64,000 nucleotides of DNA from Spongiibacteraceae bacterium. GTDB lineage: Bacteria > Pseudomonadota > Gammaproteobacteria > Pseudomonadales > Dasaniaceae. Position 1 is the stretch's first letter; every line of letters begins with the position of its first letter. Location: the NCBI GenBank assembly GCA_028280715.1, contig JANQLG010000003.1, positions 1 through 64,000 of the forward strand, given 5' to 3'. The notes under the pieces were generated by a model. It was not told the origin of the DNA and searched no databases. It saw nothing but the letters and a program-made list of their open reading frames with translations. Position numbers and translations under genes: made by a program. Positions 50,663-59,381 of the stretch are shown piece after piece.

Positions 50663-53600
50663 ATGGAAACTGTTGATATCAACTACGATCCTTTTGAGCA
50701 CGGAGAAATTATTTTTGTTGCCGGCACCACACCGCAACAAAAAGAAATCTGGTTGGCATCGCAATTTAGCGAAGAAGCGTCCCTGGCCTATAACCAAGGT
50801 ATTGTATTTGAGCTGCAAGGATCTGTTCAGGAGGGTATTCTTAATCAGGCTATCACGGCATTTTGTGAAAAGTTTCCATTAACAAAATCATCTTTTAGTC
50901 CCGATGGGGATTATGTTTGCATTAATAAAGAATTTAATATTGATGTTGCCATTGATGATCAGTCTGCGCTGGATGATCAAGCATTTCAACGTTATCTAGA
51001 AGAAGTCTATAAGAAAGAAGCCAATACATCATTTGATCTGACCTTTGGTCCTTTGTTGCGAGCCCAGCTCCTAAAATCGAGCGAGAATAAAAATTACCTG
51101 TTAATTGTCTCTCACCATATTGTCTGCGATGGCGTTTCACTGGGTATTATCGCTAGTGAGATTCCTCTTATATATCGCTCTTTGCTGTCCGGGGATTTGG
51201 CAGAAAATGGGGAGAGTGGAGCGATTAATGGCGCAGCGATAAAAAATCTTCAAGTCGATTTTAGTAGTGCCAATATTCAGGCGAGCAAAGACTATTGGGC
51301 TAAAGTATATCAGGAATTACCCTCTCCCTATGAATTGCCATCGCCACCGGGGTTTTCTCGTGACTCGAGAAGGACCTTTAATTCCCAACGGTTTAGATTT
51401 GATTTGCCAGCAACCGAAATCGAGAATTTAACTCAACTTTCCAGTCAACTGGGATGCACTTTTCCGCTGCTAACCTATGGTATTTTTACAGCGTTAATTT
51501 ATCGTTTAACCAATCACGATGATCTTGTGATCGGTTTGCCCGTATCTACTCGACATCTGTCCAATTCGCAGCATCAGTTTGCTCATTTTGTAAATGTATT
51601 ACCTTTTCGACACAAGGTGGACGGAGCAAAAAGCTTTACAGATTTTATTAAATCCTTGTCAGAGAATATTTATGAAGGTTCGCAATATGCGTCCTTATCT
51701 CTCAATGAATTAATAAAACACGTAAAAGTACCCTACGATTCCACTCGTGTGCCTTTGGAGCCGATTACTTTCAACACGAATCAAAGCGACAATGCGGTAG
51801 ATTTTGGTGATATAAGCGGTTATTACGATTACGTACCTCGAGCCTTCGAGACCTTTGAAATTGCAGTTAATTTTATTAGCAGAAAAAAAGAAGCGTTTTT
51901 GCTTGTCGATTTTAATACCAGTCTATTTAGCGAAAGCTTTATCCATCAGCTCTGTGATTCTTATCTTGCTTTAGCCCAATCTGCTGCCAAAAGCCCAGCC
52001 GAGTCGTTGTCGAAACTTTCGATACTTAGTACTCGAGAGCAGGAAAATATTTCCAAGTTATGCTTTGGTCGTGAACCTGCTATACATATCGAAACTCTGC
52101 ATCAAGTGTTTGAGTCGCAAGCTGAACAGTCACCGAGTGCAATATCAACGGTTTTTGAAGGCACCAAGTTAACCTATGAGGCTTTAAATCTAGCATCGAA
52201 TCAAATCGCCCATTTGTTGATTAACGAGCACAATGTACAACAAGGCCAGTTAATTGGTATTTGTGTGGAGCGTTCAGAAAAAATGTTGGCAGTGTTGTTG
52301 GGGATGCTTAAGGCAGGAGCTGCTTATTTACCGCTTGATCCTGAATACCCGAAGGATCGGATTGCTTATATTCTAGAAGATGCGCAAGTCAGTTTATTGC
52401 TCACTGAAACGAGAGTTGATTCGGTCGAAGAGTATCAGGGTGATGTCATCAATATTGATGAAGTGTGGGGCCAACTCAGCGAACAGCCAGATCATAACCC
52501 AGAATTATCGGTTAACGGCACAGATCCTTGTTACGTTATTTATACCTCGGGCTCTACGGGTAAACCTAAAGGAGTGCAGGTCGCACATAAAAATGTAGTC
52601 AACTTTTTGCAGAGTATGGCTAATGAGCCTGGCTTGAATGAACAGGATAAGTTATTAGCGGTTACGACCTTATCCTTTGATATTGCAGTACTTGAGTTAT
52701 ATTTGCCACTGACTGTAGGTGCACAAACGCATATTGCTAGTCGTGATACTAGTATGGATGGTGAAACGTTATTGAGTTATCTCGCCGAGCACGAGATCAC
52801 CATGCTGCAAGCGACCCCTGCGACTTGGCGAATGATGCTACAGTCCGGTTGGAATGGTTCACCAAATTTGAAAGGCTTGATTGGCGGTGAAGCGCTACCA
52901 AAAGAACTTTTGCCTGATTTGCTGCCGAGAATAAAGGAACTTTGGAATATGTATGGGCCAACCGAAACTACGGTATGGTCTACCTGCCAAAAAATTGTAG
53001 ATCCAGATGCGCCGATTTATATTGGTCGTCCGATTGACAATACCCAAGTGTATATCGTTGATCCTAATAACGCTCTGCTGCCAATAGAGGTGCCTGGTGA
53101 GTTATGCATTGGTGGTGAGGGGGTTACTCTGGGGTATTTAGGTAAGCCTGAGTTAACTGCCGATCGGTTCATTGAATTTAACACTGCTAATGGAACCGAG
53201 CGAGTTTACAAAACAGGTGATTTGGTACGTATGCTTGCTACCGGAGAACTGGAATATCTAAACCGGCTAGATAACCAAGTGAAAATTCGCGGGTTTCGAA
53301 TTGAGCTTGGTGAAATCGAAGCGAATTTGTCGAAGATTGATGGTATTGATCAATGTGTGGTTATTGCGCATAAGTTTGGCCCTTCGGATCATCGCTTAGT
53401 TGCTTATGTGAAAATGGAAGAGGGAATCAATCTCACCACAACTGAGATGCGAAAGGGCTTAAAACGTGAGTTGCCCGATTACATGATGCCGCAATTCTTT
53501 ATTGAAATAGATACCGTGCCGTTAACACCTAGTGGCAAAGTTGATAGAAAATCTCTACCCAGCCCTACCGCAGATTTGGCCGGCCAACGTGAGCGACATC

Positions 53601-53917
53601 CACCAACAACGAAGACCGAAATCGAATTGGCAGAAATTTGGGCTGCTTCGTTGAAAATAGATCAGATTGATGTAGATGATTTCTTCTTTGATATTGGTGG
53701 TCACTCGCTATTGGCAGCTGAGGTTGTTGGAAAAATTAAACGCAAGTTTGGCATAAAAATCGTTTTTGCTGATCTGCTTATGATTTCTTTCAATCAGATC
53801 GCAGCAAAAATTGATGCAGCACGAGGGCCTGACAAGCAAGAAACCGTGGCAGCTATTACCCGCCAGGCAAACAAGAAAGAAAAAATACCATTCCTTAAGA
53901 AACTCTTTGGTGTTTAA
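50663..53917 (+). CDS. Nonribosomal peptide synthetase module, C-A-PCP, probably glycine-specific
   Basis: 1084 residues. Condensation domain about 20-450 with catalytic HHIVCDG at 151-157. Adenylation domain about 480-970: YVIYTSGSTGKPKGV near 627, LSFDIAVLELYLPL, NMYGPTETTVWS, and YKTGDLVRM and the K of PLTPSGKVDRKSLP. Reading the ten pocket residues by eye gives D-I-L-Q-I-G-M-V-W-K, close to the glycine code DILQLGLIWK as I remember it. PCP about 985-1050 with FDIGGHSLLAAEV, Ser1015. No thioesterase; the chain must leave by another route. It starts 21 bases after the PKS. Confidence 0.95.
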   Translation: METVDINYDPFEHGEIIFVAGTTPQQKEIWLASQFSEEASLAYNQGIVFELQGSVQEGILNQAITAFCEKFPLTKSSFSPDGDYVCINKEFNIDVAIDDQSALDDQAFQRYLEEVYKKEANTSFDLTFGPLLRAQLLKSSENKNYLLIVSHHIVCDGVSLGIIASEIPLIYRSLLSGDLAENGESGAINGAAIKNLQVDFSSANIQASKDYWAKVYQELPSPYELPSPPGFSRDSRRTFNSQRFRFDLPATEIENLTQLSSQLGCTFPLLTYGIFTALIYRLTNHDDLVIGLPVSTRHLSNSQHQFAHFVNVLPFRHKVDGAKSFTDFIKSLSENIYEGSQYASLSLNELIKHVKVPYDSTRVPLEPITFNTNQSDNAVDFGDISGYYDYVPRAFETFEIAVNFISRKKEAFLLVDFNTSLFSESFIHQLCDSYLALAQSAAKSPAESLSKLSILSTREQENISKLCFGREPAIHIETLHQVFESQAEQSPSAISTVFEGTKLTYEALNLASNQIAHLLINEHNVQQGQLIGICVERSEKMLAVLLGMLKAGAAYLPLDPEYPKDRIAYILEDAQVSLLLTETRVDSVEEYQGDVINIDEVWGQLSEQPDHNPELSVNGTDPCYVIYTSGSTGKPKGVQVAHKNVVNFLQSMANEPGLNEQDKLLAVTTLSFDIAVLELYLPLTVGAQTHIASRDTSMDGETLLSYLAEHEITMLQATPATWRMMLQSGWNGSPNLKGLIGGEALPKELLPDLLPRIKELWNMYGPTETTVWSTCQKIVDPDAPIYIGRPIDNTQVYIVDPNNALLPIEVPGELCIGGEGVTLGYLGKPELTADRFIEFNTANGTERVYKTGDLVRMLATGELEYLNRLDNQVKIRGFRIELGEIEANLSKIDGIDQCVVIAHKFGPSDHRLVAYVKMEEGINLTTTEMRKGLKRELPDYMMPQFFIEIDTVPLTPSGKVDRKSLPSPTADLAGQRERHPPTTKTEIELAEIWAASLKIDQIDVDDFFFDIGGHSLLAAEVVGKIKRKFGIKIVFADLLMISFNQIAAKIDAARGPDKQETVAAITRQANKKEKIPFLKKLFGV

Positions 53918-53985
53918 ATAGGTGCAGGCCAATAATCAACCGACATAATAGCTTGTGTTCATCTTATTAGAACTATTTAGACCCT

Positions 53986-54756
53986 ATGGAATCATTGTTT
54001 TTTGGTAGCTCCGATCAACGCGTACTGGGTATTTACCACTCCGCAGATTTTTCTAAGGATCGTGGAGAGGGGGTAGTGCTTTGTTACCCCTTTGGGCAAG
54101 AATATATGCGTGCCCACAGGGCTTACCGGCAGCTCGCTTCTGGTTTAAGTAAGCTGGGTTATCATGTGCTCAGATTTGATTATCGAGGTACAGGTGACTC
54201 CTATGGTGACTTGGATAATGCATTGCCAAGCATGTGGTTAGATGATGTACGAACTGCAGTAGAAGAGTTGGCAGATATTTCTGGTTGTCGAAAGATATCG
54301 CTTCTCGGTTTGCGATTGGGTGCGTTACTTGCTCAGCAAGTTGCCTTTAGTGAAACAAAAATAAGTCGCTTAGTGCTCTGGGACCCCATTGTCAGTGGGC
54401 AGGCATTTATTGATGAAATTAAAGATGAAATAAGTTTATCAGGTGAATCGAATTCGAAATTCATTGATCAAAATAATACTATTCATTTTAACGGTTTTTC
54501 GATTTCGTCAAGTTTTCAAAATGAAGTGCCGAGTCTTAGTGTTAACTGTGCGGGCACTGGGCCACAGAAGGCACTGCTTATTATATCCCATGAGACACCA
54601 GATTTTTCAGATCTGAAGGCAAGCTTGTCAACTAATAATCACAACTTAACCTTTTTACACGAGCCAGCACCGCACGATTGGAATTATGTGGATCACGTTG
54701 GCGGTATTTTATTGCCATCGAATTTATTGAATAAAATATTAGAGTGGTTCAAATGA
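53986..54756 (+). CDS. Exosortase A-associated hydrolase 2, probable non-catalytic
   Basis: 256 residues of alpha/beta-hydrolase type: VVLCYPFGQEYMRAHRAYRQ, LRFDYRGTGDSYGDLDNALP, DDVRTAVEELADISGCRKIS and a C-terminal His in EPAPHDWNYVDHVGG. The nucleophile elbow should be G-x-S-x-G but reads GLRLGA, so the Ser is Arg/Leu here. This layout is that of the XrtA-system 'hydrolase 2' (TIGR03101-like) as I remember it. It may be a scaffold or use other residues. It shares ATGA with the next gene. Confidence 0.82.
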   Translation: MESLFFGSSDQRVLGIYHSADFSKDRGEGVVLCYPFGQEYMRAHRAYRQLASGLSKLGYHVLRFDYRGTGDSYGDLDNALPSMWLDDVRTAVEELADISGCRKISLLGLRLGALLAQQVAFSETKISRLVLWDPIVSGQAFIDEIKDEISLSGESNSKFIDQNNTIHFNGFSISSSFQNEVPSLSVNCAGTGPQKALLIISHETPDFSDLKASLSTNNHNLTFLHEPAPHDWNYVDHVGGILLPSNLLNKILEWFK

Positions 54757-55610
54757 TTCACGAAAATACCGTTAGAATAGGCCAGCCCATCCCTTTGCAT
54801 GGTGTCGTGAGTTTACCTGTTAACAAAGACAAAAAGGTCGGGGTTATATTGCTTAACTCAGGCGTTATGCATCGCGTTGGTGCTTGCCGTATGACAGTAA
54901 AAATTGCGCGTCGTATTGCCGAAGAGCTTGGATTTTTTTGTATACGTTTTGATTTTTCAGGTCTCGGTGATAGTGAACCAAGACGTGCTGGTGATATGGA
55001 TTTCGAGTCCATCCCGGTTAAGGAGGTTCAGGAGGTTATGGACTTTTGTACCCAACAATACGGTATCGAGCGATTTGTTCTTTATGGATTGTGTTCGGGT
55101 GCCCATATTTCTTGTAAAGTGGGTGAGATTGATGACAGAGTCGCTGGCATTATTCAAATAGATGGTTACAGCTATCCAACTTCCAAGACTCATTTTCTTT
55201 ATTACTTGCATCGCGTGACAACACTCAGTGTTTGGGTAAATCGTATTAAAAAAATGCTAGGTGTGAAAACAGATGCTGTGGGTAATCAGCGAGTATTAAC
55301 ACTTGAAAGTGATGATGAAAATTTTGAAATTCCACTCTTTCCTGATCTTCCAGAGAAGCCTGTGGTCATTGATCGCCTTTCTGCGATTGTGAAAAAAAAT
55401 GTTAGCTTGCACTGTGTGTTTACGGGAAGGGAGCCATACTTTTATTACGAAGGCCAGTATCGAGACTGCTTTAGTGATATTGACTTCGGTGATCTCTTAA
55501 GTTTGGATTATTATCCCGATGCATCTCATATTTTTACTCAGCCTGAATATCAACAGCAGCTTATTGAAAGTATTGTTAATTATCTGAAAACAAGCGAAGT
55601 GACTGCTTAA
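54753..55610 (+). CDS. Exosortase A-associated hydrolase 1
   Basis: 285 residues from the ATG at 54753, which overlaps the preceding stop (ATGA); a GTG nine bases upstream is rejected for that reason. Alpha/beta hydrolase: GVILLNSGVMHRVGACRMTV, FDFSGLGDSEPRRAGDMDFE, nucleophile elbow YGLCSGAHISCK (Ser in place), and the His in YYPDASHIFTQPEYQQQL near the end. XrtA-system 'hydrolase 1' (TIGR03100-like). Located behind a synthetase without a thioesterase, it is a candidate for releasing the chain from the PCP. Confidence 0.85.
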   Translation: MIHENTVRIGQPIPLHGVVSLPVNKDKKVGVILLNSGVMHRVGACRMTVKIARRIAEELGFFCIRFDFSGLGDSEPRRAGDMDFESIPVKEVQEVMDFCTQQYGIERFVLYGLCSGAHISCKVGEIDDRVAGIIQIDGYSYPTSKTHFLYYLHRVTTLSVWVNRIKKMLGVKTDAVGNQRVLTLESDDENFEIPLFPDLPEKPVVIDRLSAIVKKNVSLHCVFTGREPYFYYEGQYRDCFSDIDFGDLLSLDYYPDASHIFTQPEYQQQLIESIVNYLKTSEVTA

Positions 55611-55614
55611 ATTG

Positions 55615-55660
55615 AGCAGTAACATACACCGTGTATTATTGACAGTAATGACTGCTTTTT
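55615..55660 (+). terminator. Weak terminator-like hairpin after hydrolase 1
   Basis: AGCAGT at 55615-55620 can pair with ACTGCT at 55651-55656, which runs into TTTT; a small inner hairpin (CAGT/ACTG) stands just before the T tract. The large loop makes the call uncertain. Confidence 0.3.
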
Positions 55661-55828
55661 AGTGGTATTTGCGGCGAGCTCTTTATATCGTTTACTGTTA
55701 TTGTCGCCGAAGATTCACTTTTAACTCTTCTTTTGATTGAGCAATATGATCGCGAGGAATTCTTACTAATCAATATGATCGCAGAAGTATGTGTAAACAT
55801 TGAAGTGCGCTGAAACGCGGAGAAAATC

Positions 55829-56704
55829 ATGAATAGTCGAGTCGTTGTGTTTGTCGGTATAGTGCTGGTGCTATTAGCTTTAATTAGCTACTTTTTGTTT
55901 CGGCCTGTTTTGATTAATTTATTAAAGGATCAGACGTCCGTTAGCATTTCTTCTGCAAATATATCGGTAAGAGATCATGGCGTAGGTAAGCCTGTGGTTG
56001 TAATTATTCACTCAATGGGCGGAAGGAAAGATAACTATCTAAAACTTCAGAAAGCGCTCTCAGCGCACACTCGCGTAATATCCTATGATCGACCAGGCTT
56101 AGGTTATTCAAGTGAAAATACAGAAGCTAGAACTTTAGACGTTATTGAAAAGGACCTCAATGAATTGTTAGCATCCATGCAAGTACCGCCTCCCTATCTG
56201 TTGGTTGGGCACTCCTTGGGTGGGCATGTTATTCGTTATTATGCTGACCGTCATCCAGATTCTGTAGCGGGTTTGGTCTTTCTTGATACTTTGCACGAAG
56301 ACTGGAACCAATACGTTAAAGATAGCTGGTCGGCCAAAGATCAGGAGCGTCCACAAAAGTTTTGGGATGTTAATAATCCGAGATTCACAGGTGTAAGGCG
56401 CGAGGAAAAATCAGCGTTTGAAGAAAACAGTGATATGGTCCGTGGTCTAAAAATTCCTAAAGATATTCCTGTTTTGATATTTACCAGTGGTAATAGCTTT
56501 AATCATTTTAGACGCGACGAACAGCTGTTTGAAGTAGATAGGAAGAAATGGGTAGATATGCAAGCAAGTCTATTGGACGGTGTAGTAAATGGAAAGCAAA
56601 TTGTAGATCCTGATATGACCCATTGGTTACAAGAAGATAAACCTGATTATATTTCAGATGAGATTGTGAAATTTTTTAGTATTGGTGATGCTAGTAAACA
56701 TTGA
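55829..56704 (+). CDS. Membrane-anchored alpha/beta hydrolase
   Basis: 291 residues. An N-terminal hydrophobic helix (residues 4-26) acts as signal anchor or uncleaved signal peptide, placing the domain in the periplasm. Alpha/beta hydrolase fold 1: PVVVIIHSMGGRKDNYLKLQ, ISYDRPGLGYSSENTEARTL, nucleophile elbow LLVGHSLGGHVIRYYADRHP (Ser near 130), and the C-terminal His in DPDMTHWLQEDKPDY. Substrate unknown. 218 bases separate it from hydrolase 1; a GGAGAAAATC ribosome binding site precedes the ATG. Confidence 0.88.
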   Translation: MNSRVVVFVGIVLVLLALISYFLFRPVLINLLKDQTSVSISSANISVRDHGVGKPVVVIIHSMGGRKDNYLKLQKALSAHTRVISYDRPGLGYSSENTEARTLDVIEKDLNELLASMQVPPPYLLVGHSLGGHVIRYYADRHPDSVAGLVFLDTLHEDWNQYVKDSWSAKDQERPQKFWDVNNPRFTGVRREEKSAFEENSDMVRGLKIPKDIPVLIFTSGNSFNHFRRDEQLFEVDRKKWVDMQASLLDGVVNGKQIVDPDMTHWLQEDKPDYISDEIVKFFSIGDASKH

Positions 56705-56747
56705 TTACTAAAGCCTTATGCCGTTTGTTATGATTATTGGCTTGTGG

Positions 56748-57653
56748 CTATGCACTCCAGTGCCTTAGATCACGATTAATTAGTTCGGATACGCGTGCAA
56801 TATCTTCTTTAAATTCTTCCTTTAGCTCGGCTACAAACTCTGGAGGTAAAGGATCTCGTTTGCCTTCTTCAATATTGTACTTAGATATTAACGAACTCAC
56901 TGCGGTTAACTTTTTAATTCTGAAAATGCGTTTAACCCACTTTTTCACAGATTCTAGCCAAGGGGGTTGATTAAGCATAAACTCTCCAAGCCACTTGTAT
57001 TTATATTGATGGCTGGCGTTTTCTGTTTGAAACTCCTGTCTGTTGTCATTTTCAAGTTCAAGAAAATCCATTACTTCCTGATAGACTTGGCGGGGATTTG
57101 ATTTTATATCGTCAAATAAAATAAATTTCACTTGTTCACGTGGGTAAATACTGAGTAAGCGCTCGATTTGGAATCCGTAGCTAGCTACGGCCTTATATTG
57201 AAGGAATTGTTCTACTTTGCAGCGTGATGGTAAATTCTCGCCGTTTTTGCGGGATTCTTGTAATCGCCATGCTTTGATAAAGTCCGTCTCGTTGTCATAT
57301 TCCTCTATGTAGCACTGCATATGCATGGAATACACTTGTTCTACAGGGTTTCTCAGCATGACAATGAGCTTGGCATCGGGGTTAAATTCGTGAAGGCTCT
57401 TGATGGCGACCTCAGAGTATAGGTACCACACGGATGCTTCCCCGATGACTAAATGTTCGTCCTTGGTATCAGCAAACAGTTTGAGATATTCGTCCATCGT
57501 TTTCACGTCCCTCTCGTTAGGGAAGTCGGTACAAAAAAAGCAGGGTTCCTTACCCTCTGGCATAAAAATATTAGGGTGGGTTTGCAAATATTTGTAAAGG
57601 GCAGTGGTCGCACATTTTGGCGCTCCTACAATGAAAAAATTGGGGAGTTTCAT
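56748..57653 (-). CDS. Sulfotransferase
   Basis: 301 residues. The 5'-phosphosulfate-binding loop FFIVGAPKCATTALYKYLQT is at the N-terminus and the 3'-phosphate-binding region IVMLRNPVEQVYSMHMQ near residue 100, as in PAPS-dependent sulfotransferases of the heparan/Stf type. It would transfer sulfate from PAPS to a hydroxyl or amine, on polymer or on the assembly-line product. No PAPS synthesis genes in the window. It is convergent with the hydrolase gene upstream and opposite in strand to the assembly-line genes. Confidence 0.88.
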   Translation of the reverse strand: MKLPNFFIVGAPKCATTALYKYLQTHPNIFMPEGKEPCFFCTDFPNERDVKTMDEYLKLFADTKDEHLVIGEASVWYLYSEVAIKSLHEFNPDAKLIVMLRNPVEQVYSMHMQCYIEEYDNETDFIKAWRLQESRKNGENLPSRCKVEQFLQYKAVASYGFQIERLLSIYPREQVKFILFDDIKSNPRQVYQEVMDFLELENDNRQEFQTENASHQYKYKWLGEFMLNQPPWLESVKKWVKRIFRIKKLTAVSSLISKYNIEEGKRDPLPPEFVAELKEEFKEDIARVSELINRDLRHWSA

Positions 57654-57807
57654 ACTTGGTGCCTATAAAATTTTGGTTTCAATGCTCCTTGGATAATGGC
57701 TAATAATATCAATTGATAGACTTGTGTTGCTAGTAAATTGGCAGTGAATACTGCCGCTAATTTTGAGCCCGTTGATTAATTGGTTTGATGATAGCCAGTC
57801 GATTAGT

Positions 57808-59289
57808 TTATTGATTAAATTGCATAGAGTTTCTGTATAGCTCGGCAACCATGGGGATTAATTGCTGGCTTAACTCGGTTTCGGTATCACAGCTCAGGCC
57901 ACAATCTATCGCAATTGCAACTAGCGCGACGTCTGATCTGCCCTTGAAAAAGTTTTTCAGCTGTAACCATTTCGCCTTAACGCCACTGGTTGTAGGTATA
58001 TCGCCGATTTGATACCAGTAGGTCACGAGTTTTTGATCAATATTATTTTTTGATTTGAGTATGCTTTGGTAATAGGGGACCTGATTTACTGCTTTAAGTT
58101 GTTGATTTCTTTCGGTCCAGTTTTCATCACTTATCTTATTTTCATAGTAAATAAGCTCTTTGCCCTGCTCTTGATTGATATAGCTATAAAAATAAAGGTA
58201 GGCACGCTGATGATTTTTAGTGATGAGTAAGGTTTTCTTAAAGTCAGCGCTTTGAAAATCTGGATTCCATTCTGCATTGTTTACAACTTGTAATTCCCAT
58301 TCATCGGCTTGCGAAGGAAATTTTGCAGTAGAAAGCTCTGCTTGACCTGCACTTAACCATAGAGCTAGTAGTGGCCCGCAAAAGGCGAGCAGTAGTGCGA
58401 GAGTTGCAATGCTTGGCTCACCATTAATTGGTTTAACTGAACTTTTCTCGGTATCGCTTTTGATAGTTTCAGGAGGTTCGTCTCTGAGCTTTATAGAGAT
58501 ATAAAACAGTAGAACCATTGCTATGGCAAATAAAATCCAGCCATGCCAAAAATGGCTTGTCATTAATGAACTCTGCATGTTTGTGACATGCCCTATTACC
58601 ACCAGCGAGAATACTCTTATCCAATTGCTGAGTAGACCTATGCCAGTTGCAATGAGGATGAGCAGGACCTTGCGAGACAGGCGATGGTAATTTAGTTCGG
58701 CTTGAATTGCGCCTAGTGAGACCGCAATGAGAAAAAAGTTCAAGCCGCTGCAGCTATTGGCGACGTGAATAAGTCCTGCTGGTAATTGTACATAGTTGTC
58801 ATAGATATGTGCTGGAATATCTAGTATAGATAGGCCTAGAGAGCACACCACGACAGTCATAAATTGCAGTATGCCAACAATATAACTCCATACAGGTATG
58901 GCCAAAATAACAAGTCCGGCTGGGAATATGGCTTGTTTTGCGCCTTCAATACCAAAAAGCATGGCGAGGAAAAAGAAACAAACTGCTAGAATGGCTAATT
59001 GCTGAATTAATTGAATTTGTACAATATCAGCAAATAACCAAAACAAACTCGATATTGCCAAAGGAAGGGTAAATAACTGCCAAAGGCGATAATTGTTACT
59101 GAGTGATTGTTGGGTACGAGCTTCATAGAATAGATATAGGCTAACTGCGACGAGTAAATAGCCGTGGGAGTAATTAGCGCTCACTTGTACCCATTGGTCA
59201 TGAAGTGAGTTTAAAGTGGCCCAGTAGAAATAGAACAACCCCGCGACAAAAAGGCCAATGGTCGTTAAATCAAGGGTTGTTTTTTTCAT
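57808..59289 (-). CDS. xrtA: Exosortase A fused to an EpsI (DUF3485) domain
   Basis: 493 residues from the ATG at 59289 (a GTG six codons earlier is possible). The first ~290 residues have about eight membrane helices, with the exosortase triad: Cys180 in HVANSCSGLNFFLIA, Arg225 in NWIRVFSLVVIG and His249 in SHFWHGWILF. Residues about 310-493 are a periplasmic EpsI/DUF3485 domain (AEWNPDF..., YFYSYINQEQGKELIYYENK, ...VALVAIAIDCG). Exosortases cleave and pass on PEP-CTERM proteins or support EPS export. No PEP-CTERM substrate is seen in this window. Confidence 0.93.
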   Translation of the reverse strand: MKKTTLDLTTIGLFVAGLFYFYWATLNSLHDQWVQVSANYSHGYLLVAVSLYLFYEARTQQSLSNNYRLWQLFTLPLAISSLFWLFADIVQIQLIQQLAILAVCFFFLAMLFGIEGAKQAIFPAGLVILAIPVWSYIVGILQFMTVVVCSLGLSILDIPAHIYDNYVQLPAGLIHVANSCSGLNFFLIAVSLGAIQAELNYHRLSRKVLLILIATGIGLLSNWIRVFSLVVIGHVTNMQSSLMTSHFWHGWILFAIAMVLLFYISIKLRDEPPETIKSDTEKSSVKPINGEPSIATLALLLAFCGPLLALWLSAGQAELSTAKFPSQADEWELQVVNNAEWNPDFQSADFKKTLLITKNHQRAYLYFYSYINQEQGKELIYYENKISDENWTERNQQLKAVNQVPYYQSILKSKNNIDQKLVTYWYQIGDIPTTSGVKAKWLQLKNFFKGRSDVALVAIAIDCGLSCDTETELSQQLIPMVAELYRNSMQFNQ

Positions 59290-59381
59290 CAAAAATGTAC
59301 CTAACACCGCAGTTTACCAGCGCTGCTAAGTCTATGATATTTTGAGGTGATTGAGAAATCACGGAGAAAGAGGACCAAATT

